Below, in pieces: positions 8,751 through 20,998 of a stretch of 64,000 nucleotides of DNA. The notes under the pieces are model-generated. The model did not search any database and was not told the origin of the DNA. It worked only from the letters and a program-made list of their open reading frames with translations. Position 1 is the stretch's first letter. Every line of letters begins with the position of its first letter. The stretch is taken from assembly GCF_013371465.1 (NCBI RefSeq), contig NZ_JABWDU010000002.1, positions 1 to 64,000 of the forward strand. Reading direction: 5' to 3'. A program made the position numbers and the translations under genes. The DNA comes from Ensifer oleiphilus. Lineage in GTDB: Bacteria; Pseudomonadota; Alphaproteobacteria; Rhizobiales; Rhizobiaceae.

Positions 8751-10049
8751 TCAATTTCGGTGCATGGCGCCGTGGTCGGCATAGCGCTCTTCGATCGACG
8801 GTTCGACAGGCTCAATAGCTTCTGCCGCAACCGCGAGCCGCTTCGGTACCTTGAACCAGAAGACAAGAAGCGCGCCCACCACGAAACAACTGGCAAGTGC
8901 ATAGGGTGCGCCGGCGAAAGAGACGGTGGCGGTGGGCGCTGTAAAGTAGGCGAAGATCTGGGTGAAGATCAGCGGGCCGATGATCGTCGTGATGCTCCCG
9001 ATGCTGGTGAGCGCGCCCTGCAACTCGCCTTGTGCCGACGGAGGCACATGACCTGCGGCGATGCTACGCAGAGGCGGATCGGCGAGGCTTTCGAGGGCGG
9101 TGGCGATAATCACGGCATAGATCATCCATCCCTGCCATGCGGCGGCATAGCCGGCGGCACCGAGTGCCGTGAAAGTCAGGCCAAGGACGGCCGTCCTCCA
9201 TTCGCCGAGCCGTGGCACCACGCGCGGCAGCACGATCGCCATCACCAGGGCGCCACCGATGCCGAAGATGCCGAGCGACAGACCGATTTCGCCTTCGCTC
9301 CAACCGTACCTGTAGGACGAGACGAACGACCAGACGGACGGATAGACTGCATGTGCCATCCAGAACAGGAAGAAGACCAGCCCGACCCAGCCGATGCCGG
9401 GATAGTTGCGCATCTGCCTGAGCGCACCGAGCGGATTGGCCCGCTGCCATTCGAAGCGGCGACGGTTCGCCCTGTCCAGCGTTTCCGGCAGCAGGAAAAC
9501 GCCCAGCACGAAGTTGATGAAGGAAAGTGCCGCGGCGCCATAGAACGGCACGCGCGGTCCCAATTCGCCCAACAGCCCGCCAATGACTGGCCCCAATGCA
9601 AAGCCGGACCCGAACGCGATTCCGATCAAGCCGAAATTCTTGGCGCGGTTTCCATCATGGCTGATGTCGGCAATGTAGGCTGAGGCGGTGCCGAAGCTGG
9701 CGCCGCTGATACCGGCGAGAACGCGGCCGACAAACAACATCCAGTAGCTGGTCGCAAGGGCGCAGATCAGATTGTCGATGGCGAAGGTGAGCACCGAGGC
9801 AAGCAGGATCGGCCGGCGCCCGAAACGGTCGCTGAGATTGCCGATGAAGGGCGCAAAGAGGAACTGCATCGCAGCGTAGACCAGCAAAAGCCAGCCGCCG
9901 TCGATCGCCGCGTCGCTGACATTTGCGCCGGTCAGTTCCTCCAGATAGGTGGGCAGCACCGGCACTATGATCGCGATGCCGATGATGTCGAGAAACAGGA
10001 TGAGGAAGACGAGGAGCAGGCCGCGTCGCACGAACTTCTCGTCGAGCAT
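8751..10049 (-). CDS. MFS transporter of the tetracycline-resistance (TCR/Tet) type
   Basis: This 432-residue, 12-span major facilitator protein resembles class A/B Tet-type drug:H+ antiporters. Motif A is clear in the loop between spans 2 and 3 (GNLSDRFGRRPILL) and motif C-like glycine patterns occur in span 5 (GSGFALGPVIGGLLG). The first helix carries the typical LILFLDIIGIAIIVPVLP. Start chosen at the ATG at 10049, preceded by AGGAAA; a TTG one codon earlier is in frame. The cytoplasmic C-terminal tail is acidic. The drug range is unknown, and many rhizobial relatives do not confer tetracycline resistance. No regulator gene is directly adjacent. Confidence 0.88.
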   Translation of the reverse strand: MLDEKFVRRGLLLVFLILFLDIIGIAIIVPVLPTYLEELTGANVSDAAIDGGWLLLVYAAMQFLFAPFIGNLSDRFGRRPILLASVLTFAIDNLICALATSYWMLFVGRVLAGISGASFGTASAYIADISHDGNRAKNFGLIGIAFGSGFALGPVIGGLLGELGPRVPFYGAAALSFINFVLGVFLLPETLDRANRRRFEWQRANPLGALRQMRNYPGIGWVGLVFFLFWMAHAVYPSVWSFVSSYRYGWSEGEIGLSLGIFGIGGALVMAIVLPRVVPRLGEWRTAVLGLTFTALGAAGYAAAWQGWMIYAVIIATALESLADPPLRSIAAGHVPPSAQGELQGALTSIGSITTIIGPLIFTQIFAYFTAPTATVSFAGAPYALASCFVVGALLVFWFKVPKRLAVAAEAIEPVEPSIEERYADHGAMHRN

Positions 10050-10217
10050 CAAACTTTCCTCGCGCTATCCGTCGCCAGCGCGGAGACAGAACGTGAACGA
10101 CGTTACCAATTTAGGTGTAACGCATGATTTCAATCGAAACAATACGTGAACATCTCAAAGTTTTTTATGAGAACGATCGGGTTCGTTGATCCATTGCCCC
10201 CTGTGGAACGCGTCGCG

Positions 10218-11126
10218 TCAGGGCAACCGTGACCGTTGCTCTGCCTTGAGAAAGTCGACGAAGGCTCGAAGTGGCGCCGGCATGTGACGACGGCTGGCGT
10301 AATAGAGAAACGGACCTGAAAAGGTCGTCACCCATGGATCGAGGATCGTCACCAGCCGACCGGATGTTAGATGCGGCGCCAGGAATTCCTCGAAGGTCCT
10401 GATAATGCCGAGCCCTTCGATCGCGGCCGCAATTTCAAGGTCGACGGCGTTCGCGGTGACAATGGCAGGCGGCGTGATCGTGATTGCTGCCTCGCCGTCG
10501 CCGAATTCCCAGCCGAGGCCGACACCGCTCGCAAAGCGGTGTCGGATGCAGGCATGCTCCAGCAGATCGTGCGGATGGTGAGGCACTCCGTGTCGCGCAA
10601 GATACGCCGGCGACGCTGCCGTGACGTAGCGTTGCTGTCGCGGTCCGATCGGGATGGCGATCATGTCGCGCTCGACCCGTTCCTCGTAGCGGATGCCGGC
10701 ATCGAAGCCGGCTGCCAGAACGTCGACGAACCCGTCCTCTGCCGTCACCTCAAGCGAAACGGCTGGGTTTGCCCTCAGGAAGCGCCCGACGATCGAAGGC
10801 AGGATTTCGCATGCGACGACTGAAGGCACGTTCAGCTTCAGCGTGCCGGCCGGGCTGTCGCGCAGTTCATTCACCTGATCGAGCGCGCCGGCGATTTCGC
10901 CGAGTGCCGGCTGCAAGCGTTCGAGCAGCCGCATGCCTGCCTCGGTTGGTGTTACACTGCGGGTCGTGCGGTTGAGCAGACGCACGTCCAGTTTGGCTTC
11001 GAGCCGCCGCAGCGCTTCGCTGAGCGACGAAGCGGAAACGCCCCGCTTCTTGGCGGCCGCGCGAAAGCTTCGCTCGCGTGCGACGGCGCTGAAGGCATCG
11101 AGGTCAGCCAGCGGAAGATCATTCAT
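10218..11126 (-). CDS. LysR family transcriptional regulator
   Basis: This encodes 302 residues. The N-terminal winged helix-turn-helix spans about residues 5-64 (FSAVARERSFRAAAKKRGVS, then SLSEALRRLEAKLDVRLLNR and TTRSVTPTEAG). The effector domain is of the periplasmic-binding-protein type and belongs to the subgroup with LKLNVPSVVACEILPSIVGRF and GFDAGIRYEERVERDMIAIPIG. It is divergent from the aldo/keto reductase at 11243. The 116 bases between the starts contain an imperfect dyad GGACA-N12-TGTCC around 11150-11171, a candidate T-N11-A type site. I infer that it controls the reductase; the inducer is unknown. Confidence 0.9.
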   Translation of the reverse strand: MNDLPLADLDAFSAVARERSFRAAAKKRGVSASSLSEALRRLEAKLDVRLLNRTTRSVTPTEAGMRLLERLQPALGEIAGALDQVNELRDSPAGTLKLNVPSVVACEILPSIVGRFLRANPAVSLEVTAEDGFVDVLAAGFDAGIRYEERVERDMIAIPIGPRQQRYVTAASPAYLARHGVPHHPHDLLEHACIRHRFASGVGLGWEFGDGEAAITITPPAIVTANAVDLEIAAAIEGLGIIRTFEEFLAPHLTSGRLVTILDPWVTTFSGPFLYYASRRHMPAPLRAFVDFLKAEQRSRLP

Positions 11127-11242
11127 TGTGCAAAATACCGGACAGCTTGTTCGCAGTGTCCAGGATTATCGCACGATTGTCTCGGGCGTAACAATGGGGG
11201 AAGAAAAAGGACGCACGGTGCGCCCCTCGAAGGAGAATGAGT

Positions 11243-12238
11243 ATGGATCAGGTTTCACTCGGAAAGGCCGGCCCAACGGTTTCCAAGATTGGCCTTGGCT
11301 GTATGGGAATGTCCGGCATGTATGGCCCTTCTGACCGGACGGAAAGCATCGCCACCTTTCATGCGGCGCTCGATGCCGGAATGACGCTCATCGATACCGG
11401 CGACTTTTACGGCATGGGCCACAATGAGATGTTGATCGGTGAAGCGCTCAAGGGGCAGGACCGAGATCGGGTTACCCTCAGCGTGAAGTTTGGTGCGCTG
11501 CGAGACGCCGCAGGCAGCTGGCTAGGCTACGATTGCCGACCGAAGGCGGTTCGCAACTTCCTCGCCTACACCCTGCAGCGGCTCGGTGTCGACCATATCG
11601 ACATCTACCGCCCTGCCCGCCTCGATCCGGACGTGCCGATCGAAGAAACGGTGGGAGCAATCGCCGACTTGGTAAAGGCCGGCTACGTCCGGCATATCGG
11701 GCTCTCCGAATTGGGATCGGAGACCATTCGAAGGGCCGCAGCCGTGCATCCCATTTCAGATCTGCAGATTGAATATTCGCTGATCTCGCGCGGCATCGAG
11801 GATGATATCCTGCCCACATGCCGGGCGCTCGGTATCGGCATCACTGCCTACGGCGTGCTGTCGCGTGGCCTGATCAGCGGCCATTGGCAGAAGGGCGCCG
11901 CCGAGCGCGGTGATTTTCGCGCCGCCAGCCCGCGCTTTCAGGAAGGCAATGTGGACAGAAACCTGGCCCTCGTCGACGCCCTCAAGCGCGTGTCGGATGC
12001 CAAAGGCGCCTCTGTCGCGCAGATTGCCATCGCCTGGGTTGCGGCGCAAGGCGAGGATATCGTGCCGTTGATCGGTGCCCGCCGGCGCGACCGATTGGCC
12101 GAAGCGCTTGGCTCTCAGTCTGTTCGGTTGACGCCGGAGGATCTGGTGGCCATCGAACGGGCGGTGCCGAGGGATGCGGCCTCAGGCGCGCGGTATCCCG
12201 AGGCGCAGCTTGCCCATATGGACAGTGAGCGCCATTAG
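11243..12238 (+). CDS. Aldo/keto reductase with altered catalytic tetrad
   Basis: This 331-residue (alpha/beta)8 barrel oxidoreductase belongs to the YakC/AKR13-like group that reduces carbonyls with NADPH. I chose the ATG at 11243 (MDQVSLGKAGPTVSKIGLGC) because AGGAG lies at 11231-11235; the ATG at 11237 is too close. Tetrad residues Asp51, Tyr56 (DTGDFYG) and Lys82 (LSVKFGA) are present. The position normally held by the catalytic His (YxxH) reads IYRPARLDP, so Ala125 replaces it. The C-terminal NADP phosphate loop is PLIGARRRDRLAEALGS. It is divergent from a LysR gene that probably regulates it, and ends in a shared bidirectional terminator. Confidence 0.9.
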   Translation: MDQVSLGKAGPTVSKIGLGCMGMSGMYGPSDRTESIATFHAALDAGMTLIDTGDFYGMGHNEMLIGEALKGQDRDRVTLSVKFGALRDAAGSWLGYDCRPKAVRNFLAYTLQRLGVDHIDIYRPARLDPDVPIEETVGAIADLVKAGYVRHIGLSELGSETIRRAAAVHPISDLQIEYSLISRGIEDDILPTCRALGIGITAYGVLSRGLISGHWQKGAAERGDFRAASPRFQEGNVDRNLALVDALKRVSDAKGASVAQIAIAWVAAQGEDIVPLIGARRRDRLAEALGSQSVRLTPEDLVAIERAVPRDAASGARYPEAQLAHMDSERH

Positions 12239-12250
12239 CGTGCAAAACGA

Positions 12251-12279
12251 AAGGGGCCGGCAATCTTTGCTGGCCCCTT
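12251..12279. terminator. Bidirectional hairpin terminator
   Basis: AAGGGGCCGGCAA (12251-12263) pairs with TTGCTGGCCCCTT (12267-12279) through one G-T wobble. It sits between the convergent aldo/keto reductase and metallopeptidase genes. Confidence 0.75.
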
Positions 12280-12304
12280 CGGTTCTTGCCCTCGCAGTCT
12301 GAGA

Positions 12305-13252
12305 TCAGACCTGACCGGAAAAGGTGTCGCAGGCAGACATCTTGCCGCTGTCGAAGCCACGCTTGAACCAACGCATGCGCTGCTCCGACGTGCCGTGGTT
12401 GAAGCTTTCCGGGACGACATAGCCCTGCATGCGCTTCTGCAGCGTGTCGTCGCCGATCTGAGTGGCAGCGTTCAGCGCCTCTTCCAGATCGCCCTGCTCC
12501 AACAAGCCTTTCTGCTGGGTGTATTTGCCCCAGACGCCAGCGAAGCAATCGGCCTGCAGCTCGACGCGAACCGACATCTGGTTGGCTTCGGTCTCGCTCA
12601 TCGACTGGCGCATCTGATTGAACTTCGGCAGCACGCCGATGAGGTTCTGCACGTGGTGGCCGACTTCATGGGCAACGACATAGGCCTGCGCAAAGTCGCC
12701 GGATGCGCCGAACTTCTGTTCAAGCTCGTCGAAGAAGCCCATGTCGAGATAGACCTTGCGGTCGCCAGGGCAGTAGAACGGCCCGGATGCGGCAGAAGCG
12801 AAGCCGCAAGCCGAGCGTACGGAGCCGCTGAACAGCACCATCTTCGGCTCCTGATATTGTTCGCCGCTGGCCTGGAAGATGCCGTTCCAGGTGTCCTCGG
12901 TTTCGGCCAGCACCGTCGACATGAAGGCTTTCATCTCTTCTTCCTGCGCCGATCCGCGCGGTGCCGGCGAGCCGTCGCTCTGCTCGAAGCCCGGTTGGGC
13001 CACCGGACCGCCACCGCCGCCCAGCACTTGCAGCATATCAATGCCCATCGCCTTCAGGATGAAGTAGAGCACGACGAGAAAGATGATGGTGCCGAAGCTC
13101 ATGCCGCCGCCGGCGCCACGCATGCCTCCGCCCCCGCCGGGCATGCGGAAGCCGCCACCGCGGCCGAATGGATTACCGCCCAGACCGCCGCCGGGGCTTG
13201 CCCCGCGCTGGTCTTCAACGTTCCCGGATTGGCGGCGGCCTTTCCATTCCAT
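12305..13252 (-). CDS. YpfJ-type membrane-anchored neutral zinc metallopeptidase
   Basis: This encodes 315 residues. The N-terminus is Gly/Arg-rich (residues 1-50, MEWKGRRQSGNVEDQRG onward), followed by one membrane span (TIIFLVVLYFILKAMGI, about 54-70) and a peptidase domain. HEVGHH at 195-200 supplies two zinc ligands and the catalytic Glu, and EADCFAG further on carries the usual acidic third-ligand region. CPGDRKVYLDMGFF and GFAQAYVVAHEVGHHVQ-like spacing identify the YpfJ/KPN_02809 group. Start chosen at 13252 after GGGAGGA. The substrate is unknown. It is convergent with the aldo/keto reductase. Confidence 0.9.
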   Translation of the reverse strand: MEWKGRRQSGNVEDQRGASPGGGLGGNPFGRGGGFRMPGGGGGMRGAGGGMSFGTIIFLVVLYFILKAMGIDMLQVLGGGGGPVAQPGFEQSDGSPAPRGSAQEEEMKAFMSTVLAETEDTWNGIFQASGEQYQEPKMVLFSGSVRSACGFASAASGPFYCPGDRKVYLDMGFFDELEQKFGASGDFAQAYVVAHEVGHHVQNLIGVLPKFNQMRQSMSETEANQMSVRVELQADCFAGVWGKYTQQKGLLEQGDLEEALNAATQIGDDTLQKRMQGYVVPESFNHGTSEQRMRWFKRGFDSGKMSACDTFSGQV

Positions 13253-13354
13253 GATCTGTCCTCCCGGCATGGGTCGATACGCAATATCGGTCAGATCATT
13301 TATATGTCGGGCCGAATGCAGTTGTAAAACGCAATCGGGCCCGCAAGGTTGCGA

Positions 13355-13693
13355 TCATGCCAATCTTTTCGAGGACTTGCGCAGACCGAAAAGGCGGCCC
13401 TGTCGGATCGCCAGGCCGGTTGCGGCGACCAGCAACGTAGCCAACACCGCTGCAGTAGCTCCTGCCTGCCAGTTCGAAAGCCCGGAAAACAGGCTTGCAT
13501 GCATCAGCCGTCCGGGCAGCATCGCGAAGGGGCCGGCAACGACGATGCCGCCGAGATACATGCCGGCCACATGGCGGTGATGCGCAGCGATGTCGTGCCG
13601 CCGGGCAGCCGCAATCGCTTGCCAGCTTCCAAACAGCACATAGATCGACAGCAGGTGAATTGGACTGAAACCGCCAACCAGTTTGATTTCATG
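13355..13693 (-). pseudogene. N-terminally truncated DUF2306 membrane protein
   Basis: The frame encodes the C-terminal half of a DUF2306-type membrane protein: HEIKLVGGFSPIHLLSIYVL, then HHRHVAGMYLGGIVVAG and FAMLPGRLMHASLF. The SPIHLLS and LPGRLMH motifs are hallmarks of that family. Upstream, the frame continues open to a TGA near 13773 but the residues no longer resemble the family. No ATG or GTG precedes the conserved part, and the first usable start is a GTG at 13639 inside a helix. About half of the usual protein is missing, so I call it a decayed gene rather than a short functional one. Confidence 0.55.
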
Positions 13694-13907
13694 GGTGGCG
13701 GACGCGCACGTCGCGCGGCTTGTGCGTGCGTGACAACGGCCGTCTGACGATCCAGCTTGGGGATGGAAACGAGGCGCCGGTCAATCGAACCTATGCTGCG
13801 GCCGTGCGGCAACGCCGGGGTTGACCGCAATCACCGCAGGGTCCTTGACCGTGTCCCGCTTTGGCGATCCTATTCGCCCCACGGAAACCGGTGAATGAGG
13901 CATGGTC

Positions 13908-14936
13908 ATGAAGGCGCTGCGGCTTGAGGCGATCGGCGATCTTTTCGTGCGTGAGGTGGACATTCCGTCCCCCGGTCCCGGCGACCTTCTGGTTCGTGTC
14001 GAGGCTTGCGGCATCTGCGGCACGGACCGGCACCTCCTGCACGGCGAGTTTCCGTCGACACCGCCCGTCACGCTCGGCCATGAGTTCTGCGGTATCGTTG
14101 AAGCCATCGGCGATCATGTCAGCGATATCGCGATCGGTGCCCGCATCACCGGCGATCCGAACATTTCGTGTGGACGCTGCTCGCAATGCCGCGCCGGCCG
14201 GGTCAACCTTTGCCACGCGCTCAGGGCAATCGGCATCCACCGCGATGGCGGCTTTGCCGACTATGTCACCGTTCCGCGAAAACAGGCGCATGAAATCCCG
14301 CTCAGCCTCGATCCGGTGCATGGCGCTTTCTGCGAACCCCTCGCCTGCTGCCTGCATGGCATCGATCTCTCCGGCATCCGTACCGGATCGTCTGTCGTCG
14401 TTCTCGGCGGCGGTGTGATCGGCCTTCTGACCGTCCAGCTCGCGCGGTTGGCGGGTGCGACGACCGTGATTCTCTCGACGCGGCAGGCGGCCAAGCGCAG
14501 GCTCGCCGAGGAGGTTGGAGCAACGGCAACCGTCGATCCCTCCGCGAGCGACATCGTCGAAGCCATTGCCGGTCCGGCAGGCCTTGTGCCCGGCGGCGTC
14601 GATGTGGTGATCGAATGCGCGGGTGTCGCCGAGACAGTGCAGCAATCGACGCGGCTCGCCAAATCGGGCGGCACCGTCGTCATTCTCGGCGTCATGCCGC
14701 GGGGAGAGACGGTCGAAATCGAACCGTTCGACATTCTCTTCAGGGAATTGCGCGTGCTTGGATCCTTCATCAATCCGTTCGTTCATCGCCGTGCTGCTGA
14801 CCTCGTCGCCTCGGGCGTAATCGAGATCGACAAACTGATCTCGCGGCGCGTCTCGCTCGATGAGGCGGCCAGCGTCATTGCGCATCCGCCTGCTGCCGGA
14901 GAGGTCAAGGTTCTGGTGGTGCCGAACCGGGCTTGA
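13908..14936 (+). CDS. Zinc-dependent alcohol/polyol dehydrogenase
   Basis: This 342-residue medium-chain dehydrogenase has the catalytic zinc site Cys36 (ACGICGTDRH), His (TLGHEFCG) and a later Glu (GAFCEPLACC). Structural zinc cysteines are in SCGRCSQCRAGRVNLC. The NAD-binding Rossmann motif is VVVLGGGVIGLLTVQLA. The start ATG at 13908 is eight bases after GAGG; the ATG at 13902 lacks space. It resembles threonine, sorbitol and galactitol dehydrogenases of the Tdh/YjmD type. The exact alcohol cannot be deduced. It appears to be transcribed alone and ends about 160 bases before the carB leader hairpin. Confidence 0.9.
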   Translation: MKALRLEAIGDLFVREVDIPSPGPGDLLVRVEACGICGTDRHLLHGEFPSTPPVTLGHEFCGIVEAIGDHVSDIAIGARITGDPNISCGRCSQCRAGRVNLCHALRAIGIHRDGGFADYVTVPRKQAHEIPLSLDPVHGAFCEPLACCLHGIDLSGIRTGSSVVVLGGGVIGLLTVQLARLAGATTVILSTRQAAKRRLAEEVGATATVDPSASDIVEAIAGPAGLVPGGVDVVIECAGVAETVQQSTRLAKSGGTVVILGVMPRGETVEIEPFDILFRELRVLGSFINPFVHRRAADLVASGVIEIDKLISRRVSLDEAASVIAHPPAAGEVKVLVVPNRA

Positions 14937-15094
14937 CGCTTTCGATGCGCCTTTCGGGCGGCCATCCAATCCCTTGCGAAAGCGCATGCCGAAATATGTC
15001 GGCTTTCCTGTCGATTCCGGAATTTTCGGGGTTTCGCTTGCGGATACATTTGCCTATAAGCCGCTTCTAGCCTGAAAAGACCATCAATGCGTGC

Positions 15095-15127
15095 CCGGCC
15101 GGTGACCTCCCACCTTGGCCGGTTTTT
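15095..15127 (+). promoter_or_regulatory. Terminator-like hairpin in the carB leader (possible attenuator)
   Basis: CCGGCC (15095-15100) pairs with GGCCGG (15117-15122), extended internally by GGTG/CACC, and is followed by TTTTT at 15123-15127. It lies only 28 bases before the carB ATG and about 35 bases after a TATAAG (15055-15060) that could be a -10 element. That puts the hairpin inside the leader rather than at the end of the preceding gene. Confidence 0.5.
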
Positions 15128-15154
15128 CGCGCAGCTAGAAACGGATGACCGACC

Positions 15155-18646
<3,492 letters not shown>

Positions 18647-18656
18647 TCGAACAACG

Positions 18657-18684
18657 ACTGCGCGCATGTCTGTATGCGCGCAGT
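18657..18684 (+). terminator. Hairpin after carB
   Basis: ACTGCGCGCAT (18657-18667) is a perfect inverted repeat of ATGCGCGCAGT (18674-18684), starting ten bases after the carB stop. A clear T-run is missing, so termination may be partial or the hairpin may protect the 3' end. Confidence 0.6.
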
Positions 18685-18909
18685 TCTGGCCTTCTGCCTA
18701 TGGGCCGGTGCAGTCCCCACGAATCCGGCACCGCGCTTATGAGCAGCTGCTCCAGTCGAAGTCGCACCGAGTGCGCAACCTCGCCGTCATGGTTGTGAAC
18801 GCCAAGTGAATGCCGGGTTCAGCCTGCATTCGGCCAGCGGATGGTTAGATGCCCACATGCGCTCCCAAGCCGGAAACATCCGGCACTGCGCATGGGATGG
18901 GGCAACATC

Positions 18910-19212
18910 GTGCAGGTGTATTTCTTTGATTTGTATTGGGGCGACGAGCGTTTTGTCGACGAGGATGGCATCAGCCACTTCGACGAGGGCTCCGCGTTGT
19001 ATTACGGCCAGCGAATTGCCGACAAGATCGGCCGTGACGCCGATTACGGATCTCTGAAGGTTCATGTGCGCTCTGACAACGGCGAGTTGCTGGCGGTGAT
19101 CGCGCCTTCCGATGGCCGTGGCCGCGAACAGGACGCTCTAATCGGCCGCCACAGGGCGGGCGTGTTCCGCCGCCCCGTAGAAGCCGTCATCGCCCTGTGC
19201 ACAGCCTGGTGA
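18910..19212 (+). CDS. DUF6894 family small protein
   Basis: This 100-residue product starts at GTG 18910, preceded by GGGATGGGG; an ATG at 18892 is an alternative. The N-terminus VQVYFFDLYWGDERFVDEDG fits the DUF6894 pattern (short beta-strand MxRYFFD, then a D-x-G turn), followed by SALYYGQRIADKIGRDADYG and a second beta hairpin. Such proteins are common in rhizobia, often stress-related, with no known role. The last third, after IAPSDGRGREQDAL, is longer than typical and basic. Its stop codon TGA abuts the stop of the convergent MFS gene, the two forming TGATCA. Confidence 0.65.
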   Translation: MQVYFFDLYWGDERFVDEDGISHFDEGSALYYGQRIADKIGRDADYGSLKVHVRSDNGELLAVIAPSDGRGREQDALIGRHRAGVFRRPVEAVIALCTAW

Positions 19213-20703
19213 TCAGTCAACGGCCACGGGACGTTGTGTCCGCGCCTTTGAGCGCGTTGACCTTCGACTGCGCGCAAGCCGGACAGTCCTGATGCCGAAT
19301 AACAGCGATCCGATCGAAATCACGCAAGCGATGACGAAGACCGCCAGCAGCGCGTCACGCATGACCGCCACCCGTGCACCTTCATCGAAGCCGCGCAGGT
19401 TGGCCGTCAGTCCAAAGACGGCCGCACCGATTGCATAACCGGCCGATTGCAGCGTCGGCAGCAGCGCCGATGTCTTGTCTCTTTCTGCCGCTGGCGAAAC
19501 ATCCATCAGCAATTGGCTGAGGGTGCCCCAGCAGACGCCGAAACCGGCACCAATGGCAATCTGCCCTGCAAAGACCAGCCGAGGTTCACCTGTTGCGATC
19601 GCCACCGTTAGTCCGATGAGACCGAGGCAAAGAAGGAGGGGGCCCGCCGAGATCAGCCGCACACGCGCTTCATGCGAGCGAAGGCTAGCAACCAGGATCG
19701 CTGTCAAGCTCCACGACATCGCCATCAACGCGCTGGAGAAACCGGCTGCCGTTGGGCTGAAGTCCCACAGGTGCTGCAGGCCGTAGACAAGGTAGACGGA
19801 ACCGGAGGCCTGCGCCAACGGCATCAGCAGGATGATCCAGAGGCCGGTGCCGAGCGGACGTCCGATCGCAAAGGCCCCAAGCGGCAGGATCGAATGTTCG
19901 GAGCGACGATCGAGATGAACAGTGTTGATGAGGATAGCGATCGCCACGACCAGCAGGGCCGCCATGGCAAATCCGTTCTGAAGCATGTTCGAAACCGAGA
20001 TCAGCAATATGCCGAGCCCGAACGCCATAAGCCGAAGAAGAGGGATAGATTGTGAGCTGCGCACCGAAGCCGATTGCCTCGGCACGATGGCGACGACAAG
20101 CGCGATGAAGATGGCGGCAGCGGGAATATTGACGAAGAACGCCGCGCGCCACGACCAATGTTCGGTAAGAAATCCTGAAATGAGCGGGCCGCTGAACGCC
20201 GCACTTGCCCAGACGATCGCTTCGGCGCCGAAGACTTTCGGGACGAGCCTCGGCGGAAAGAGTTCAGGGATCAACGCATAGCAGATGGCGGCGATGACGC
20301 CCTCGCCCAACCCCTGAAACAACCGTCCGACCAGGACCTGCGGCATGCTCGTTGCCAGCGTCGCAACCACCGTGCCAGTGACAAAGACAAGTGCTGCCGC
20401 GATCAGCGTGTTGCGGGCGCCGAACCGCGCCTTGAGGTTTGCCGCCAATGCACCGCCGATGATTGCAAAGACAAGATAGAGCGTGAACGCCCAGGAGAGT
20501 AACGCCGCGCCGCCAAATTCCTCGACCGCCGTCGGGAGGGCTGTGGAGATGAAGAACTCGTTGAAGGCGAACAGCGCGACACCAAGGCAAAGCGTCACGG
20601 TCGCCGCCAGATGGTTGGGTTGCAACAACTCGCCCCAACGCCCTTCTTCCTCCTGGGGCGGGGCTGATTTTTCGGTGATGCGACCGTCTTTTGTCATGCT
20701 CAT
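19213..20703 (-). CDS. MFS transporter, DHA2 (14-span) drug exporter type
   Basis: This 496-residue protein is predicted to have fourteen membrane spans, like EmrB/QacA family proton-driven exporters. Motif features include NEFFISTALPTAVEEFGG in span 1, GRLFQGLGEGVIAAICYALIPELFPP in span 4-5 and AFSGPLISGFLTEHWSWRAAFFVNIP, the typical DHA2 WRWIFxINxP-like segment. I favour the ATG at 20703 because the GACGGAA site is ten bases before it; the ATG at 20712 is too near. No EmrA-type membrane fusion partner or TetR regulator is adjacent, so it probably works as a single inner-membrane component. The substrate is unknown. Confidence 0.88.
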   Translation of the reverse strand: MSMTKDGRITEKSAPPQEEEGRWGELLQPNHLAATVTLCLGVALFAFNEFFISTALPTAVEEFGGAALLSWAFTLYLVFAIIGGALAANLKARFGARNTLIAAALVFVTGTVVATLATSMPQVLVGRLFQGLGEGVIAAICYALIPELFPPRLVPKVFGAEAIVWASAAFSGPLISGFLTEHWSWRAAFFVNIPAAAIFIALVVAIVPRQSASVRSSQSIPLLRLMAFGLGILLISVSNMLQNGFAMAALLVVAIAILINTVHLDRRSEHSILPLGAFAIGRPLGTGLWIILLMPLAQASGSVYLVYGLQHLWDFSPTAAGFSSALMAMSWSLTAILVASLRSHEARVRLISAGPLLLCLGLIGLTVAIATGEPRLVFAGQIAIGAGFGVCWGTLSQLLMDVSPAAERDKTSALLPTLQSAGYAIGAAVFGLTANLRGFDEGARVAVMRDALLAVFVIACVISIGSLLFGIRTVRLARSRRSTRSKARTQRPVAVD

Positions 20704-20908
20704 TGCTGTCATTTCCGTCTGTTCGTCATTCGGGAAACGAAACTGTTACGACCTCAATCGCGGTTGAGGTAAAGCCGATTCTTTCACGATATGGATTTTC
20801 CACCGGCGCCTACAGGTTGCGTACTGTCCCAAGCGGACGGTGGATCATGGCGAAAAATCTGGCATTGGCAGTTTCCTTTCTGCTATAAGAACGGTTCGGA
20901 TATTTCGG

Positions 20909-20947
20909 ACGGTTCCGGCGCTTGCGTGCCGGAGACCGTTTTCTTTT
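20909..20947 (+). promoter_or_regulatory. Terminator-like hairpin in the greA leader
   Basis: ACGGTTCCGGC (20909-20919) pairs with GCCGGAGACCGT (20928-20939), with one bulged G, and is followed by TTTTCTTTT. A TATAAG at 20884-20889 could be the -10 of the greA promoter, so the hairpin would form about 20 bases into the transcript and about 50 bases before the greA start. It is either an attenuator or the end of a short leader RNA. Confidence 0.6.
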
Positions 20948-20998
20948 GCGTTGGCGCCGCCCCCAAGCGGCGCCTCGTTCTTGATGAAGGACATTGAA

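Noticed and set aside
8744-8757. AAATTGATCAATTT palindrome resembling an FNR/FixK site
   Set aside because: The FNR/FixK consensus needs TTGAT-N4-ATCAA; here the halves overlap with no spacer. It also lies at the 3' end of the MFS gene, not at a promoter.
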